A stretch of 64,000 nt of DNA from Liolophura sinensis (GCF_032854445.1 NC_088306.1:15836764-15900763); one strand, 5' to 3'; shown: positions 1 through 10,910, counted from the stretch's first letter. Made by a program: numbers and translations. Notes: generated by a model from the letters alone, not told the origin.

Positions 1-1163
1 AGAAATTTACATGAAAACTTAACTTTTCATTGGATACTTGGTAAGCCATAATAATTTTGTTTAATTTAGGCCTACTAGTTAGTTATATTACAGCTTATTT
101 AGTTTGAGTGGCCAACAGTTTGGGAGCCCAAACGTTTTCCAGAACCAAAGTGACTTCTAGATATGGCCCTGATAAGACATAAAATAATAATGCTGAGCTC
201 TATGCAAATAAAGATCAGTAATTAGCTGGAAATTTATTTATTTATTTATTTATTTGACTTTTTTTTTTGTACGCAGTACTCAAGAATATTTCACTGATAC
301 GACTGGGACCAGCATTGTGGCGAGAGGAAATTAGCTGGAAACTGATTATTTCGCATCGACAATATATTCTTAATGGGTCATAATAGCGTTCAAATAAAAA
401 CGTAAGGAACAGTTCATCTCTTAATAATGAAACAGACCAGTTTTTGTTAAGATAAATATTAAAAAAACAAAGCTAACATTCCCTGACGAATGAGATTGAT
501 TGTTCTGTTATTAATTTTGTATGCGTTGTATTAAATCATAGCTTTGGTGAGATGTAAATGTGCAAAAAAAAAAAACCCAACAACATCAGCATTCACAGAA
601 GTCAAAATTTTACAAACCGAAATTCAAAAATTGAGTTAGTGCTGTTTGTGTCTTCAAACAAGGCAAATAGAAGACCTCCTAATTTCAATACAACAATTAC
701 AATGTGAAGAGTTACAGCTACTATTCATGGTCATCCTTTTAAATAAATTAATTTTGTCAAAGGCAAAGAGAGAAAATAGTTGCCGTGCTCTTTGCATTTT
801 TATATTTCTGTTGCTGAAATTGGAGTTTTACTGAAAAAATTCAGTTTCCAACCACAAAATTTTGTCACGTGCATAGGTAATGACATCATTTAGCTAGCTC
901 ATTTATCAGTCGCTGACATCACACAAATAGTTACAGTTTATGAAACCTGAAAACAAGTTTATGTCCAATCAATACAGTAAGAATTCAATTAGCTCTGTAA
1001 AATAAAAAATGAAGAACAATTTCTGCCACCAAAGCAGACTTGTTAAATAGCAGCAGTAGGCAGTGGGTAATTAAAATGGTTCTGCACATTAAGGCCCTAC
1101 ATATCAACTTTTAAAGGAAGGACTGCTGCCAGTGACATTATAATACATAAAGTTTAATGTTAC
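1..1163. other. Left-edge non-coding DNA (intron of the MORN gene)
   Basis: Because the MORN exon ends in a donor at 1163, reading leftwards on the minus strand, this stretch should be the following intron. Apart from a SINE fragment at 232-341 I see no second MORN exon or other coding signal here. Confidence 0.4.
232..341 (-). mobile_element. Nin-type SINE fragment (3' part)
   Basis: A (TTTA)n tail is followed by a body containing 'actcaagaatatttcact' and 'agcattgtgg', matching the other SINE copies in this window. It is truncated before the tRNA-like head and is diverged. The sense strand is minus, because the A/T-rich 3' tail comes first on the plus strand. Confidence 0.75.
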
Positions 1164-1413
1164 CTTTCCCATTCCTTTTGTTCTCACAGTAATCTCCTTC
1201 ATAACGAGCTCCGTTCGGCCAGGTGAAAATGCCACGCCCTGTTTTCTTATAATCTTTTACATGGCCTTCAAATGTTGCACCACTTCTGTACCAGTAATGT
1301 TCAGCTTGATTGCTGCAGTGATTGCCAGTCTCATCTTGACAACCTGCACAACTGTCACTCCCCAGACATTCAAAACTACCAGAGGATAGACGCTGAACAG
1401 GTGTATTCACCAT
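1164..1413 (-). CDS. MORN-repeat protein, first coding exon (partial gene)
   Basis: This exon encodes 83 residues from an ATG at 1413 to a GT donor at 1163 (AAAG|GTAACA on the minus strand). The last ~40 residues carry a MORN repeat, with 'GRGIFTWPNGARYEGDY' preceded by a weaker copy around 'SGATFEGHVKDY' (the usual pattern is YxGxxxxGxxxGxG). The N-terminal 40 residues are rich in Cys and Ser and match nothing I recognise. MORN repeats commonly bind phospholipid or act as scaffolds, often in cilia and sperm, but the repeat alone does not fix a function. Reading on past the donor gives only a short intronic tail, so the remaining repeats must lie beyond position 1. A possible 3' splice site at 1464-1465 (tatctttgtag) would put this exon second, after a non-coding leader exon. 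Which MORN family member it is cannot be told; ANKMY1- and MORN1-like proteins are candidates. Confidence 0.72.
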
Positions 1414-2488
1414 GATGATCTTTTCATCAAACGCTGATCAAAGCCCTCAGCCCTCAAAAGCAACTACAAAGATAACACGAAACATTCAGAATTCAATAAA
1501 AACATCCCTGATTTCTCATAAAAAAATCATTTGTTTTGATTATCTGACTTTGAACTTGTTCACTGATAAAAATATTATCTTTAAATTAAAATTTTAAGAT
1601 TAAAATTTGACAAATCTAACATGTACACAAAATAATTTATAAAAGTTTACCTACTAACCTATTATATAAATAATTAATAAAAATAGTTGCCATTTTATAC
1701 AAATTATGGTAGGCAAGAACTGATAGGCTTAAATCACTTTCTGGTATAGTACACAAGTTATATCAAACTGGTGAACAGTGTAGTTTATCCAGTCTTAAAA
1801 TGCAAAATAATTAATTAAGCTACATAATTGTGGGGTTTTTTTGTTGTTGTTGTTTTTTTTTTGTTTTTCGTCTTACTACAAGCATTAGGGCCCTGTCCTT
1901 GTTTATTCATGTCTTTTCATTTTCATTTTATTTATCTTCAAAATAACATTAATCAAGAAATTAATATTTATTTGGAGTAGTAATTGTCTTTTTACAGCCA
2001 CAATGATCTGATTTGATTTATCATTGTATGGTTTCTACCGCCCGATCATGCAAGTAGCTACAAATAACTAGCAGGTTAATGACTGAACTCATTTATTGAT
2101 GATTTTTAAACCAATGTCCAATGTCAATTGCGTACCAGTTAACTATTTGCCCAAGAAACTGGTTAAAACTAATCTAATTGGTAGATTAATATTTTAGAAG
2201 CAATTTTCTCGGCTGAGCAAGTCGTTTCATTCCGAGAAGGTTGTTGTTGTTAATGTTGTTTGGTTGCAAACAAAACTTACCAACACTTGTTATATTGTGC
2301 AAGCTTCGGGCCCTATCATACTTGCCGACTAGAATATGAGTGATTCGCGTGTTTGGATCACTTATTCATCCCTTAACCACGTACATCCTAAACGGTTTTC
2401 ATTTAATAATTCATTACTTAGCAAACACGACCAAACATTTCACAGCTCCTCTTGGCGCACTTGCGTTTCCGCGAAGTAGCGGTGTCTG
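1414..2488. other. Upstream region of the MORN gene, no coding signal
   Basis: The minus strand shows a pyrimidine-rich acceptor-like sequence ending at 1464, consistent with a leader intron reaching to about 2.4 kb. I see no protein-coding signal; T-rich runs occur near 1840-1870. Confidence 0.35.
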
Positions 2489-2503
2489 GTAACCATGAGT
2501 AAC
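2489..2503. promoter_or_regulatory. RFX X-box-like site
   Basis: GTAACCATGAGTAAC fits the imperfect-palindrome consensus GTNRCC(N0-3)RGYAAC bound by RFX factors, with a 3-base spacer where 2 is the most usual. It lies upstream of the minus-strand MORN exon, where a leader exon and promoter could be. RFX sites typically drive ciliary genes, which would suit a MORN protein. Binding and target are inference. Confidence 0.4.
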
Positions 2504-3405
2504 AGGGGAAATAACTACCGCAGAGGTAAACAAGATTGCCTCCCTTGTTCCCTCTTTAAATACAAGGCCTACAGTACTTTGTCTCGCAAACCCAACTTGT
2601 TAAAACACGATTGAATTCATTGCTACTTGTGTGCCCTTTTTATTTTACAGCTTGTTTGATGTTACAAAACTCTAATTAACGCCTTCTTATATCTTTTCAT
2701 ACTTTGTATCTCCGAAGGCTGGGGATTAACTGCATGATTGTTTTACTATTCGTTATATGCCTATGTTTACATGCTTCTGTCTCTGCACCTTGAACTTGTT
2801 TACCAAACATATGCTTCATTATCATTTACATCTGCTTTATGTGGCTGCCAAAATAACATCCAGGGTATAATTTGGGAAATGGTAGTCCCCTGTCTATTCC
2901 AATCTTTGATAAATCCTTGGCCCATTTGATACTTTAGTATGGATGCAAACTATACAAAGCAACGTAGTGACCGCCACATATATTTACTTGGCTTAAGTCC
3001 AGTTAAAATTATAAATTGCACTGATTTGCCATTGACAGAGGTCCTCCTCTATAACCACTTCGTCACTGCTATTCAGAATACAAAGAACATATCACAACGG
3101 CCAAAAACTCCACTTAGAGAAAAGGCATGGCAACGGCAGGCCTACAGATCTATTGACACAGTGTAGACCGTAGTGTAATATAATAGGCCTATATTATTCC
3201 ATAATCACTACCGACATGTATATCGCCTTGTGCAAATTGCATGAACCTAAACTATCGGCAAAAGTATCTTTTACACATTAAAAAGCAAATTTATTCATTC
3301 AAATTAGTAGGCCTTTATTATGCAAACCTATGTTAACTATTGGTTTTTGGGAGGAGTCAGATTTGGGTTTTCAGATTCAAAAGCCACCACCGACGGCACT
3401 AAAAG
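2504..3405. other. Intergenic, no gene recognised
   Basis: This is AT-rich DNA between the MORN gene and the PCED1 gene, which would be transcribed divergently. A small open stretch at 2939-3166 has no recognisable domain and is left uncalled. Confidence 0.4.
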
Positions 3406-3475
3406 CACGTGCACTTTCTCACCAGTCACGTGACATTTAATTGTCCAATGAGACAGTGGCCATGTTCACTTCCGG
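3406..3475 (+). promoter_or_regulatory. Candidate promoter of the PCED1 gene
   Basis: Two CACGTG E-boxes (3406-3411 and 3427-3432, the second inside TCACGTGA), a CCAAT box (3445-3449) and an ETS-type ACTTCCGG (3468-3475) lie within 70 bases, about 600 bases before the start codon. No TATA box is evident. A leader exon ending near 3627 (CTG|GTATGA) and an acceptor at 4041-4045 (tttag) are plausible, giving a non-coding first exon. Confidence 0.45.
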
Positions 3476-4079
3476 TTTTGTTTGTTATTTACTGGTTCGG
3501 GGTAGCGGAATATCCTCCGGTAGACCAACACAGGAAAGGACAAACTGTATGTTTCCAGACTGAAGGTCACGTTTAAAGGTTGTGAAGATAGTGGTGACAG
3601 ATTCAGAAAGCCCTGTCTGTTCGACTGGTATGAATTACGATTCGTAGCCTATGCTATAGCTATATTCATTATTCGCCAACATCACATTTAAAAAGTCGCA
3701 TGTTCAAGTTCTGTCAATGACACAATGGCTTCATGTCGTATTTTGAAATACAGTAATCTTCGGCTGAGCAAGTTAGTTTTAGTTAGGTAATTAAGCCGTT
3801 TTACGTCGTTTCACACATTTTTTGCCACTGATTAAGCTATATTCAGATATGTGTTCTAGCGACCGGTAGGCCTACACCCAGCCAACAGCCTACCGTTTAA
3901 ACTGAGTTGGTGATATGTTGTGTTGTCTTACATGAAGTTCACAGGAGTGGAAACTACTTGTTTGTCACAAGTAATCATAATGATACATCATGATTTCACA
4001 ATCCAAGAATGGCTCCAGTGTCCTCTTTGAGCAGTTTCATTTTAGATGTTGTTGACTAGGAGCAGATTCAGACGTGAAG

Positions 4080-4155
4080 ATGGCCGACTGTTTCCTTCCT
4101 GAAGATGCTACAAAGCTGCTGCGGAATAAATATGTGGTCTTTATTGGAAGTTCAG
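4080..4155 (+). CDS. PCED1: PCED1 coding exon 1
   Basis: The exon runs from ATG at 4080 (context gaagATGGCC) to donor G|GTAATT after 4155 and encodes 25 residues plus one base, ending in 'VVFIGSS'. It is too short to stand out as an ORF. It was placed by its match to the PCED1 N-terminus (human '..NKFV.. GDSVQR') and by the exact phase fit with exon 2. Confidence 0.85.
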
Positions 4156-5486
4156 GTAATTATGATTAGCACTGTGAAAATCAAATCCAACTTCCGCGGA
4201 TGTGTCATCTTATGACTGGGTTTCACTTTGAATCAGCAGGTATAGGGAGCCTCCATGGCCGAGGTGAGTACCATGCCAGCGCGACACAATGGTCCAGGAG
4301 CCTTTCACCAACGCCATCGCTGTGAGTTCAAGTCCACCTCATGATTGCTTCCTCTCAGGCCGTACAATGGTCGTGGTTCCTCCCCCCCCCCCTTTTCGGT
4401 TTCCTCCCACTATAATGCTGGCCGCCGTGGTATAAGTGAAATATTCTTGAGTACGGTGCAAATTACCATAGATAAATAAATAAATAAAACAGGTATGTCC
4501 GGTACTTCGTGCAAGGCGACACGTGACACTAGCCACTTACCACTCCTCCAGCCATGCACTCTGCTTTCCTGCTTTCAAAAAAAGAACAAATAATATAACC
4601 TTAGTTATTTCAAAACACAAACGGAAGCAGACTAACGGTTACAGCCATTTCATTTCAGACGTGCTTGGTGGCTCAATAAATGAGCTTTTAATCTGGAATT
4701 CTTAAGAGGTCATGGGTTACATCGCCCTGTTTACGCACATATAGCAATCGGGGATTCCTGCGACGTCAGCGGAAACAGCTGCATTCGAGTTTATAGAAAT
4801 AACTGGTGCTTTCGATTTTGTCAATATGCGCGATTTTGCTTACCTTGAACTGCGAGATCTCGGTTATGCAACATTGCAAACATAAAAAGGTATGCTTTCT
4901 AAACTTTATGTGGAATACTTTATTGATGTATATATTATATTATATATATACATTTGATGTAGTGTTGTCTTTTCTCTTAAACGTGTTCCAAAGAAAGATA
5001 TTTCAGTGGAGTGATAAAAACCAATCAAATAAAGAAATGAAAAAATAAATAAGTACAAACAGATAATACCCACTTCAGTTATGAATCTTGATTGACCGGT
5101 GATTGTAGTTTAGAGTAATTTTCCACAAATGCCCGAAGATGTATAAGTGAGTACGGAAGCCGAGAGCGTGCAAAGGCCATCTCGCTCTCTTGACCATGTC
5201 AAAATCCCATGGCGGTCTACGCGGGCAAATGTTTATACACGCGTATAGGCCTAAACGAACACAACCACGCGCGAACTTGTGCACGCACGACTCCTAACGT
5301 CATAATGTTCAAAAAATGGCACATCCACGTGACAAATTTTTATATGCACGTGGCAAATTTTCCACGTGCCATGAAATCTCGAGAGCAGGCGAGTAAACGA
5401 AATGTGTGAACATCACGCGTGCACACGAGAAAAACATTTGCACGAGCTAGTGTTCCTCCGAGATATACGTCGAATATACATGGTAC

Positions 5487-5566
<80 letters not shown>

Positions 5567-8500
5567 CTTCCATTTCATCTCGTTAAGTCCTTTTTCCGTG
5601 ACGCAATCAAAAGCTTAACTAATAAGCCGTGTTTTCGTAGTATACACGCACAAGGACTTCGTGACGGCTGTTTAACATGTTTCAGTTATGCGTTCAATGT
5701 ACAAAGATTGAACGCCACACTGGCGGTATTGCATGATGTTCAGTTATGCGCTCGATGCATTTACAGACTTTGCCACAGCTTAACACCACACATTACAATG
5801 TTATCGTGGCATGATTCAACCGCTGGAATTACGTCCTGTTTCATTTATGCGATCAATGTAGGTCTTCAAGGACTTCGTGAGGGTTTACTACTTGGCTCAT
5901 TTACTGAGCTAACGACCTGTTTGAGTTATGTACTAAGACTATGCGTTTCCTGTTACAGTGATGAGATCTATGTACAAGGATTTTGTCAAGCTTCTTCAGA
6001 AGAACGTCTGGCTATCAGACTTCGAGTTGAGGAAAAAGGTATATGCATGTATATGCTATACAGTCACTTTGTATATTTCATCAGAATAACCGGTGGCGGG
6101 TTCAGGGAAAGGGAATTTCTTTTTTTTTTTTCGTCTCCCTTATTATTCGATGGGCCTTGGTGATATTAAACAATCTGTGTTGCACGAATGGGACGCTTTA
6201 TGACATAAAGCGGTCGACATTGCACAAATGGGGCCCTTTGTGCTCATTGAAGACTAGGCCTACTCATCTTCCACCAATAAGGCTTGCAAGTCTGTACGCC
6301 ACGCCTGGGAAAGTTCGCCAGTGACTTGCCAAAGCTAGGTTGTTTATTCCTGACACTCGTATTTCCTCCACCCATAAAACTGAGCGCAATCGTATAAGTG
6401 AAAAATTTTTGAAATGGCGTTTAACAACATTGAAATCAACTAATAACTTTGCAAAATCGCTGCGAATACCGATTCTAAGGGAAAATAGAAGAATAATACG
6501 TATGCTGTAAAAGAAAGCCGTGTCGACCTTTTGTATATCACTATCGACAACCGCACATGGATGACCGAGAGGTTAGAGCGTGTGCCTGGTAAGCCGCAGA
6601 TCGGGGTTCAGTCTCGGTCTGGGTCATGTAAACAGAACTTTTGCCATTTCCGTGTTTCATATAGCCAACATTTTTACCAAAAAGAGCAAATCGTGTTGTG
6701 AATTATCCCGAAGGTTAGCCTACGTGATTAAATTGTGTTGTGAATTATCCCGAAGGTTAGCCTACGTGATTAAATTGTGTTGTGAATTATCCCGAAGGTT
6801 AGCCTACGTGATTAAATCGTGATGTGAATTATCCCGAAGGTTAGCCTACGTGATTAAATTGTGACATGAAGGTTATTAAAAATAAAGTTTTAAATACAGA
6901 AAAAGGACTCCTGAGTTTGGCATGGAAACATTAAATAAATAGATTTTAAAAAGTCTATGCACACCGATAATTAGTATTTGATAACACCAATGTACTAACT
7001 TTCAGGGTGAGAACAGTTTCCAGGGCGACGAGTTGTTGGCGGGCGGTATAAAGATGAATATGTCAAATGGTATCCAGTACCGAGAAGTTCGCCAGTACCG
7101 CACAGATCACGTGCTCGTCAGGTTCTACTTCATCACGCGCTGCTACAACAACTACGTGGAAAGCGTATTCAAGGAACTACAAAACGAACCGAAACCCGAT
7201 TTAATTCTCTTGAACTCCGGGTTGTGGGATTTGACAAGGTATTGTGTGTAAAAATATATCTTGTGGATTAAAATATTGCTTAATTACAGAAGAAAATTAA
7301 TACTGAAGCCCTAGAACAAGTTTCACCTGTTATAGTTTTGAAATGTTTAGTGATCGATTTCAGTTTATAGCAGATATTCTATATTTGACTCCAGCCTTAT
7401 CAGGTGTTTTCCTGGAACATGGCTTATCCTTGACTGATGATGTCGCAGGTGCGAATCCATATATTGCTAACTGTTGTGATTTTCAGTTAGCAGGCGAAGG
7501 GCTGTTTTTGAAGGAGGGCTCGAACGGATTTGCTCTTCTTATAAACTTGACCGCCTTCGTAGAAGTGAAATATTCTTGGAAGGTAGCTTCGTTAACACCA
7601 ATAAACGAGTAAAAAAAATAAAACTCATTAGGTTATTAAATAAATTGTTTTTTGGCAGGTATGGTGCAAACCCAGTCCCTGCCTTCAAGAAGAATCTGAA
7701 CACAGCCTTTACCCGCCTGACAGAGGTGGTCCCCAACGACTGTCTTCTTCTGTGGATCACGTGCATGCCAATCTCTCAGACGGCAAAAGGAGGCGTGTTT
7801 GTCCCGGAAGTGGAACATCTGAAAAGCCTCGTGCCCTTAGAGCTGTTGCAGGCCAACGCCTTTTCGTCCGAGTTGGCGAGATCGTTTGGATTCGATGTTT
7901 TGGATTTATGTTTCTTCTTTAGAAACCAGCTTCACAGAATTGCAGATGACGGGATTCACTGGGATATGACGGCTCATCGTCGCTTCACAAATCTCATTCT
8001 TAGTCACGTGTCCGAGGCTTGGGAGATTCCTCTTCCGGGCCGTGCCGTGGAAATGGAAACCCCCAAAGACGTTAAGCGATTGTCTGCTCCGCTAACTTCT
8101 GAGAATGGTCAAATAGCCGGGAGGAAAATTAAAACTGTAGTGCGTCGACGTAAGCCCCAAAATCAGAAAAGCGAGAAAGATGAAGACGAAAGTGATGAAG
8201 GCGACAAAGATGATGAAAGCGGCAAACCTGAGAAAGCGGGTGACGCTGTTAAAGTTGGCAATACAGACAAACCACACAAATGTGACGAATCCGAAAAAGA
8301 CAAATCCGATAAAGCCGATGCAGAGGAGAAATTCGAAAGAGTTGACCAAGCAAGCAAAGACGAGAAATCTCGCAAAGATGAGAATGCCAGCAAAGACGCG
8401 AAGGTGAAAAAAGCCAACAAAACGGACAGATTTGGCAAAGTCGACAAAGCTTCATCCAGTATGACTCATGGCAGATCAAAAACAATGCAGAATAAAAGTC

Positions 8501-8922
8501 CAGTTCGGTTTTTCAGGTTTGAGTATCGGCCTGACCACAAGGATCGGCTGCTCACCTCAGAGCCAAGAAAGGCTAACCGGACGGAGCATGCGCACTTCGT
8601 GCAGAGTTGTAAGAAACTAGACAAAGGTCCATACACAGGTAAGTCTATCGTTGACGATGTGTCAGAAGCCCTTCATACCGGAAGTGGGTTCGCTGTTCAT
8701 TCAAGACAGCATAACCGCCGACAAAGGCAGCACAGTGCCCATACCCCTCGTACAGGCGCATTTTCGGTAGTCGGCAAGGGCTCTAAGATTCCAACTGCGA
8801 CAGACCTAAGAGGTCATATCCACGGTCGCAGCAGTGGCTATATCCCGGATTTGACGATGGACAGTGAAGATGGTGAAGTACATAAAAATAGACTAGTATG
8901 GATCGAGGACTACAATCGGTGA
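4080..8922 (+). CDS. PCED1: PC-esterase domain-containing protein 1-like, four coding exons
   Basis: Exons 4080-4155, 5959-6038, 7006-7238 and 7659-8922 join in frame at GT/AG borders to encode about 550 residues; human PCED1A and PCED1B are about 430-455. The N-terminal ~250 residues are the SGNH-type PC-esterase fold. Block I is 'FIGSSVMRSMYKDFV' (residues 21-35, candidate nucleophile Ser25), the block around residue 122 is 'NSGLWDLTRYG', and the C-terminal catalytic pair is in 'DDGIHWD' (Asp227, His230). Human members have GDS where this has GSS, so the nucleophile block is altered. Residues ~270-360 form a Lys/Asp/Glu-rich low-complexity insert, and the remainder is basic and unstructured. 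The family is predicted to hydrolyse acyl esters but its substrates are unknown. No signal peptide is visible. Introns hold SINEs, a TA microsatellite and a 42-base repeat array. The stop TGA overlaps a donor-like CG|GTGAGT. Confidence 0.88.
4245..4489 (+). mobile_element. Nin-type SINE in PCED1 intron 1
   Basis: This is a near full-length sense copy: tRNA-like head from 'gggagcctccatggccgagg', B-box 'gtgagttcaagtcc', conserved body ('ataatgctggccgccg', 'agtgaaatattcttgagtac') and an (AAAT)n tail. A C-run of about 12 replaces part of the body near 4381-4392. CAGGTAT flanks both ends and may be the target duplication. Confidence 0.88.
5489..5562. repeat. (TA)n microsatellite
   Basis: About 37 uninterrupted TA units lie in PCED1 intron 1. 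The Tyr/Ile runs read through it on both strands are artefacts. Confidence 0.97.
5959..6038 (+). CDS. PCED1: PCED1 coding exon 2
   Basis: The acceptor is 'tttcctgttacag' before 5959 and the donor AAAAAG|GTATATG follows 6038. The 80 bases, with one base from exon 1, give 'VMRSMYKDFVKLLQKN' and onward, aligning with the human 'VQRAVYKDLV' stretch. It is shadowed by a longer meaningless open frame through the TA repeat. Confidence 0.85.
6305..6440 (+). mobile_element. SINE fragment, third family
   Basis: The body 'gacttgccaaagctaggttg' followed by 'cctccacccataaaactgag', 'cgcaatcgtataagtgaaa' and 'ggcgtttaacaac' matches the copy at 19029-19236 and differs from the Nin-type body upstream of 'ataagtgaaa'. 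It is diverged and lies in PCED1 intron 2. Confidence 0.6.
6551..6630 (+). mobile_element. tRNA-like SINE head
   Basis: An A-box-like 'tgaccgagaggttagagcg' and a B-box-like 'ggggttcagtctc' are spaced as in a tRNA, but the stems do not close into a convincing cloverleaf. It is read as a tRNA-derived SINE head or tRNA pseudogene, not a functional tRNA. Confidence 0.45.
6691..6858. repeat. 42-bp tandem repeat, 4 copies
   Basis: Four nearly identical 42-base units carry 'gaattatcccgaaggttagc'. The unit length is a multiple of 3, so a short open frame runs through it. It lies in PCED1 intron 2, about 150 bases before the exon 3 acceptor. Confidence 0.95.
7006..7238 (+). CDS. PCED1: PCED1 coding exon 3
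   Basis: The acceptor is 'ctaactttcag' and the donor is ACAAG|GTATTG. The exon encodes residues 53-129 and two bases of 130, including 'NGIQYREVRQYR', 'HVLVRFYFITR' and 'LNSGLWDLT'. All three follow the PCED1 pattern closely. Confidence 0.9.
7540..7625 (+). mobile_element. Nin-type SINE 3' fragment
   Basis: 'gaccgccttcgtagaagtga', 'aatattcttgga' and 'aacaccaataaac' with an A-rich tail match the SINE 3' end. It lies in PCED1 intron 3, just before the exon 4 acceptor. Confidence 0.6.
7659..8922 (+). CDS. PCED1: PCED1 coding exon 4 (terminal)
   Basis: The acceptor is 'gttttttggcag'; the first base completes Arg130. The exon encodes the rest of the esterase domain ('NDCLLLWITCMPIS', 'FGFDVLDLCFFFRN', 'DDGIHWD') and a long tail whose Lys/Asp/Glu-rich part spans about 8150-8440. 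The overlapping open frames on both strands in that part reflect its repetitive codons. The stop TGA is at 8920-8922. If the donor-like CG|GTGAGT at 8919 were used, further exons would follow, but I find none. Confidence 0.88.
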
Positions 8923-10910
8923 GTTATGGCATAACCTTTGACTTGAGTTATGGCATAATACTGTGACCCGTGTTGGCGTCAGTGCCATACAAGGAATTAC
9001 CGATATCGACAAAGTGACGTCGTGCTAGATTACGCTTATATAGACAGTTTAAATTCCACATAGTTAATTATAGTTAACTAAGACTATCTACATGCACATT
9101 TAGATACAGATGGCTCCAAACCAACGTCAGAGCGCGCTCCATTTAAAAATCAGTATGCATTTGCTCTTGCAGTTTGTCAAAGCAAATGAGACAAAAAAAT
9201 ATCCGTCATATAGGTCTCCATGGCAATAAGTTTATGTTCCTTATCTTTATATCAGTCGATTTACCGCAAGTACAATGTCAAGCGGTTATTTAAACCAAAA
9301 CAAAAAACAAAAAAAACTGTGGACCCGAGATATTTTGCTAGATTATTTTGTAATGCACAGAGCGTCCCGTCCGTCTGCTTGCCTCGACATATGTGACAAG
9401 GGCGGGTAACTGGAGCAGGTTTTTAACAGGTGCACGTTCTGACGTTGGTATAGGGTCATTTCTGGTCCAGACCTAACGTCAAAGCAATCCCTGTATCTGT
9501 CAGAAGGAAGACAGTATGGAGCAAGAGTGTGATAATTGATGTTAGGAAAATCGGGGAGACAATCACGCATAGTGAGCATTTGGGTCGTTGTGATGCAGTT
9601 TGGACCCCAGGACAAAAATATTGAATACCATAATGGCCCAAAGAGGTATAAATGGCATGTTTTCAGAAAGGTTAATTTAATTGTATTTTACTTTATTAAA
9701 TTAATATATTGTCCTTTTGAATTGAAATTTCCTACAATGACGAAGTTTGAGAAACACTTGCAAAGAAGCTCTTTCGCAATACGATTTCTTCGCAATACGA
9801 TTTCTTCGCAATACAAATCTTTAACCATTTAGCTTCGTAAAACAGGATTAAGAATAAGGCGTATAACCTTCCTGAAAATACTTTTGTCAAACAAAATTAG
9901 TTTTTGGACTTATAACATATTGTCAAAATGTGTATTCCAATATTTTTTTATTTTATTTATGTTTTTTATTTTTATATTGGTTTTAAATGGTATAGTTTTC
10001 ATGCACAGCACGTATGCGTTTTGTATCAAACTATTATTAACATGAAAATACTCTAAAGTTGCAAAAAAAAAAACAGGTACCGATTTATTCTGATATTAGT
10101 GCTACTGTAACATTGTGCGGATTAATTGCTAATTAAAAAACTCATTTGGTATGTGGTCGTTTGTTTATCAAATGACATACCCCCCAAATGGCATACCGCA
10201 AAATGGCATACACCTCCCCCCCTCAAATGATATACTCCCGAAATGGCATAGCCCCAATTTTATTCAGTCTTCATACTTAAGGGAACAATACTGTGAAAAG
10301 TGTCAATTATTAAAGAGTACCTAAAGATCATGTATGCATTGCAATATAGCTGTGATTCAAAAATGTTTTATTAATTCTGTGATCTGTTTTATCCTCTGCA
10401 GCTCTTAAGAGTAAGCTAATGAGAATTGAGGCTGTTCTGTGATAATTTAAATGCTTTATTCAATAAACATGACTAAACGTGAATAGAAAGATCTTGATAC
10501 TTTTTGTGGCAATATTTTATGTTATGATACAAATATCGATTTACGACAAGTTCGCAAGGTACCGCAACAAATGTACCATGTACATTGGTTAAAATAGGCA
10601 GACCACGTGACCGAAAAATTAGAAGAATTAGGAAATCTTGCTGTCAGAAACAGAGATATGACGATAGACCTCAAGACCATCAAAGGACAGCACACTGGAA
10701 AAGACTGAGTTCAAGGATAGTGAATGATAGACTACAGATCTGAAAACTTGGCTGGGAAGAATAAAACAGTTATCCGGTCTCAACAGAAACCTACTCTCCA
10801 CGTCAAACGATTCGAATCTATCGATTCTATAATCTGTCAAGAGCCATCTTGTTTAACGATACGAAAAAAGTGACGTAACCAGTGTTATAGCCACTTGACT
10901 CTCTCTTCTG
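8923..10910. other. 3' flank of PCED1, no gene recognised
   Basis: No clear AATAAA lies within 1 kb after the stop; the first plausible one is near 10460. Small arrays occur at 9771-9815 (16-base 'cttcgcaatacgattt', about 3 copies) and 10170-10256 ('aaatggcatac', about 5 degenerate copies). Open stretches at 9343-9615 and 10628-10840 (minus) show no domain I know. Confidence 0.4.

Noticed and set aside
5402..6163. 253-codon ORF on the plus strand with a Tyr/Ile run
   Set aside because: It reads through the TA microsatellite and overlaps PCED1 exon 2 in the wrong frame.
6551..6630. Functional tRNA gene
   Set aside because: A- and B-box-like motifs are present, but the stems do not close and the context is SINE-like.
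8092..8485. Overlapping minus-strand and plus-strand ORFs within PCED1
   Set aside because: Shadows of the low-complexity coding segment in exon 4.
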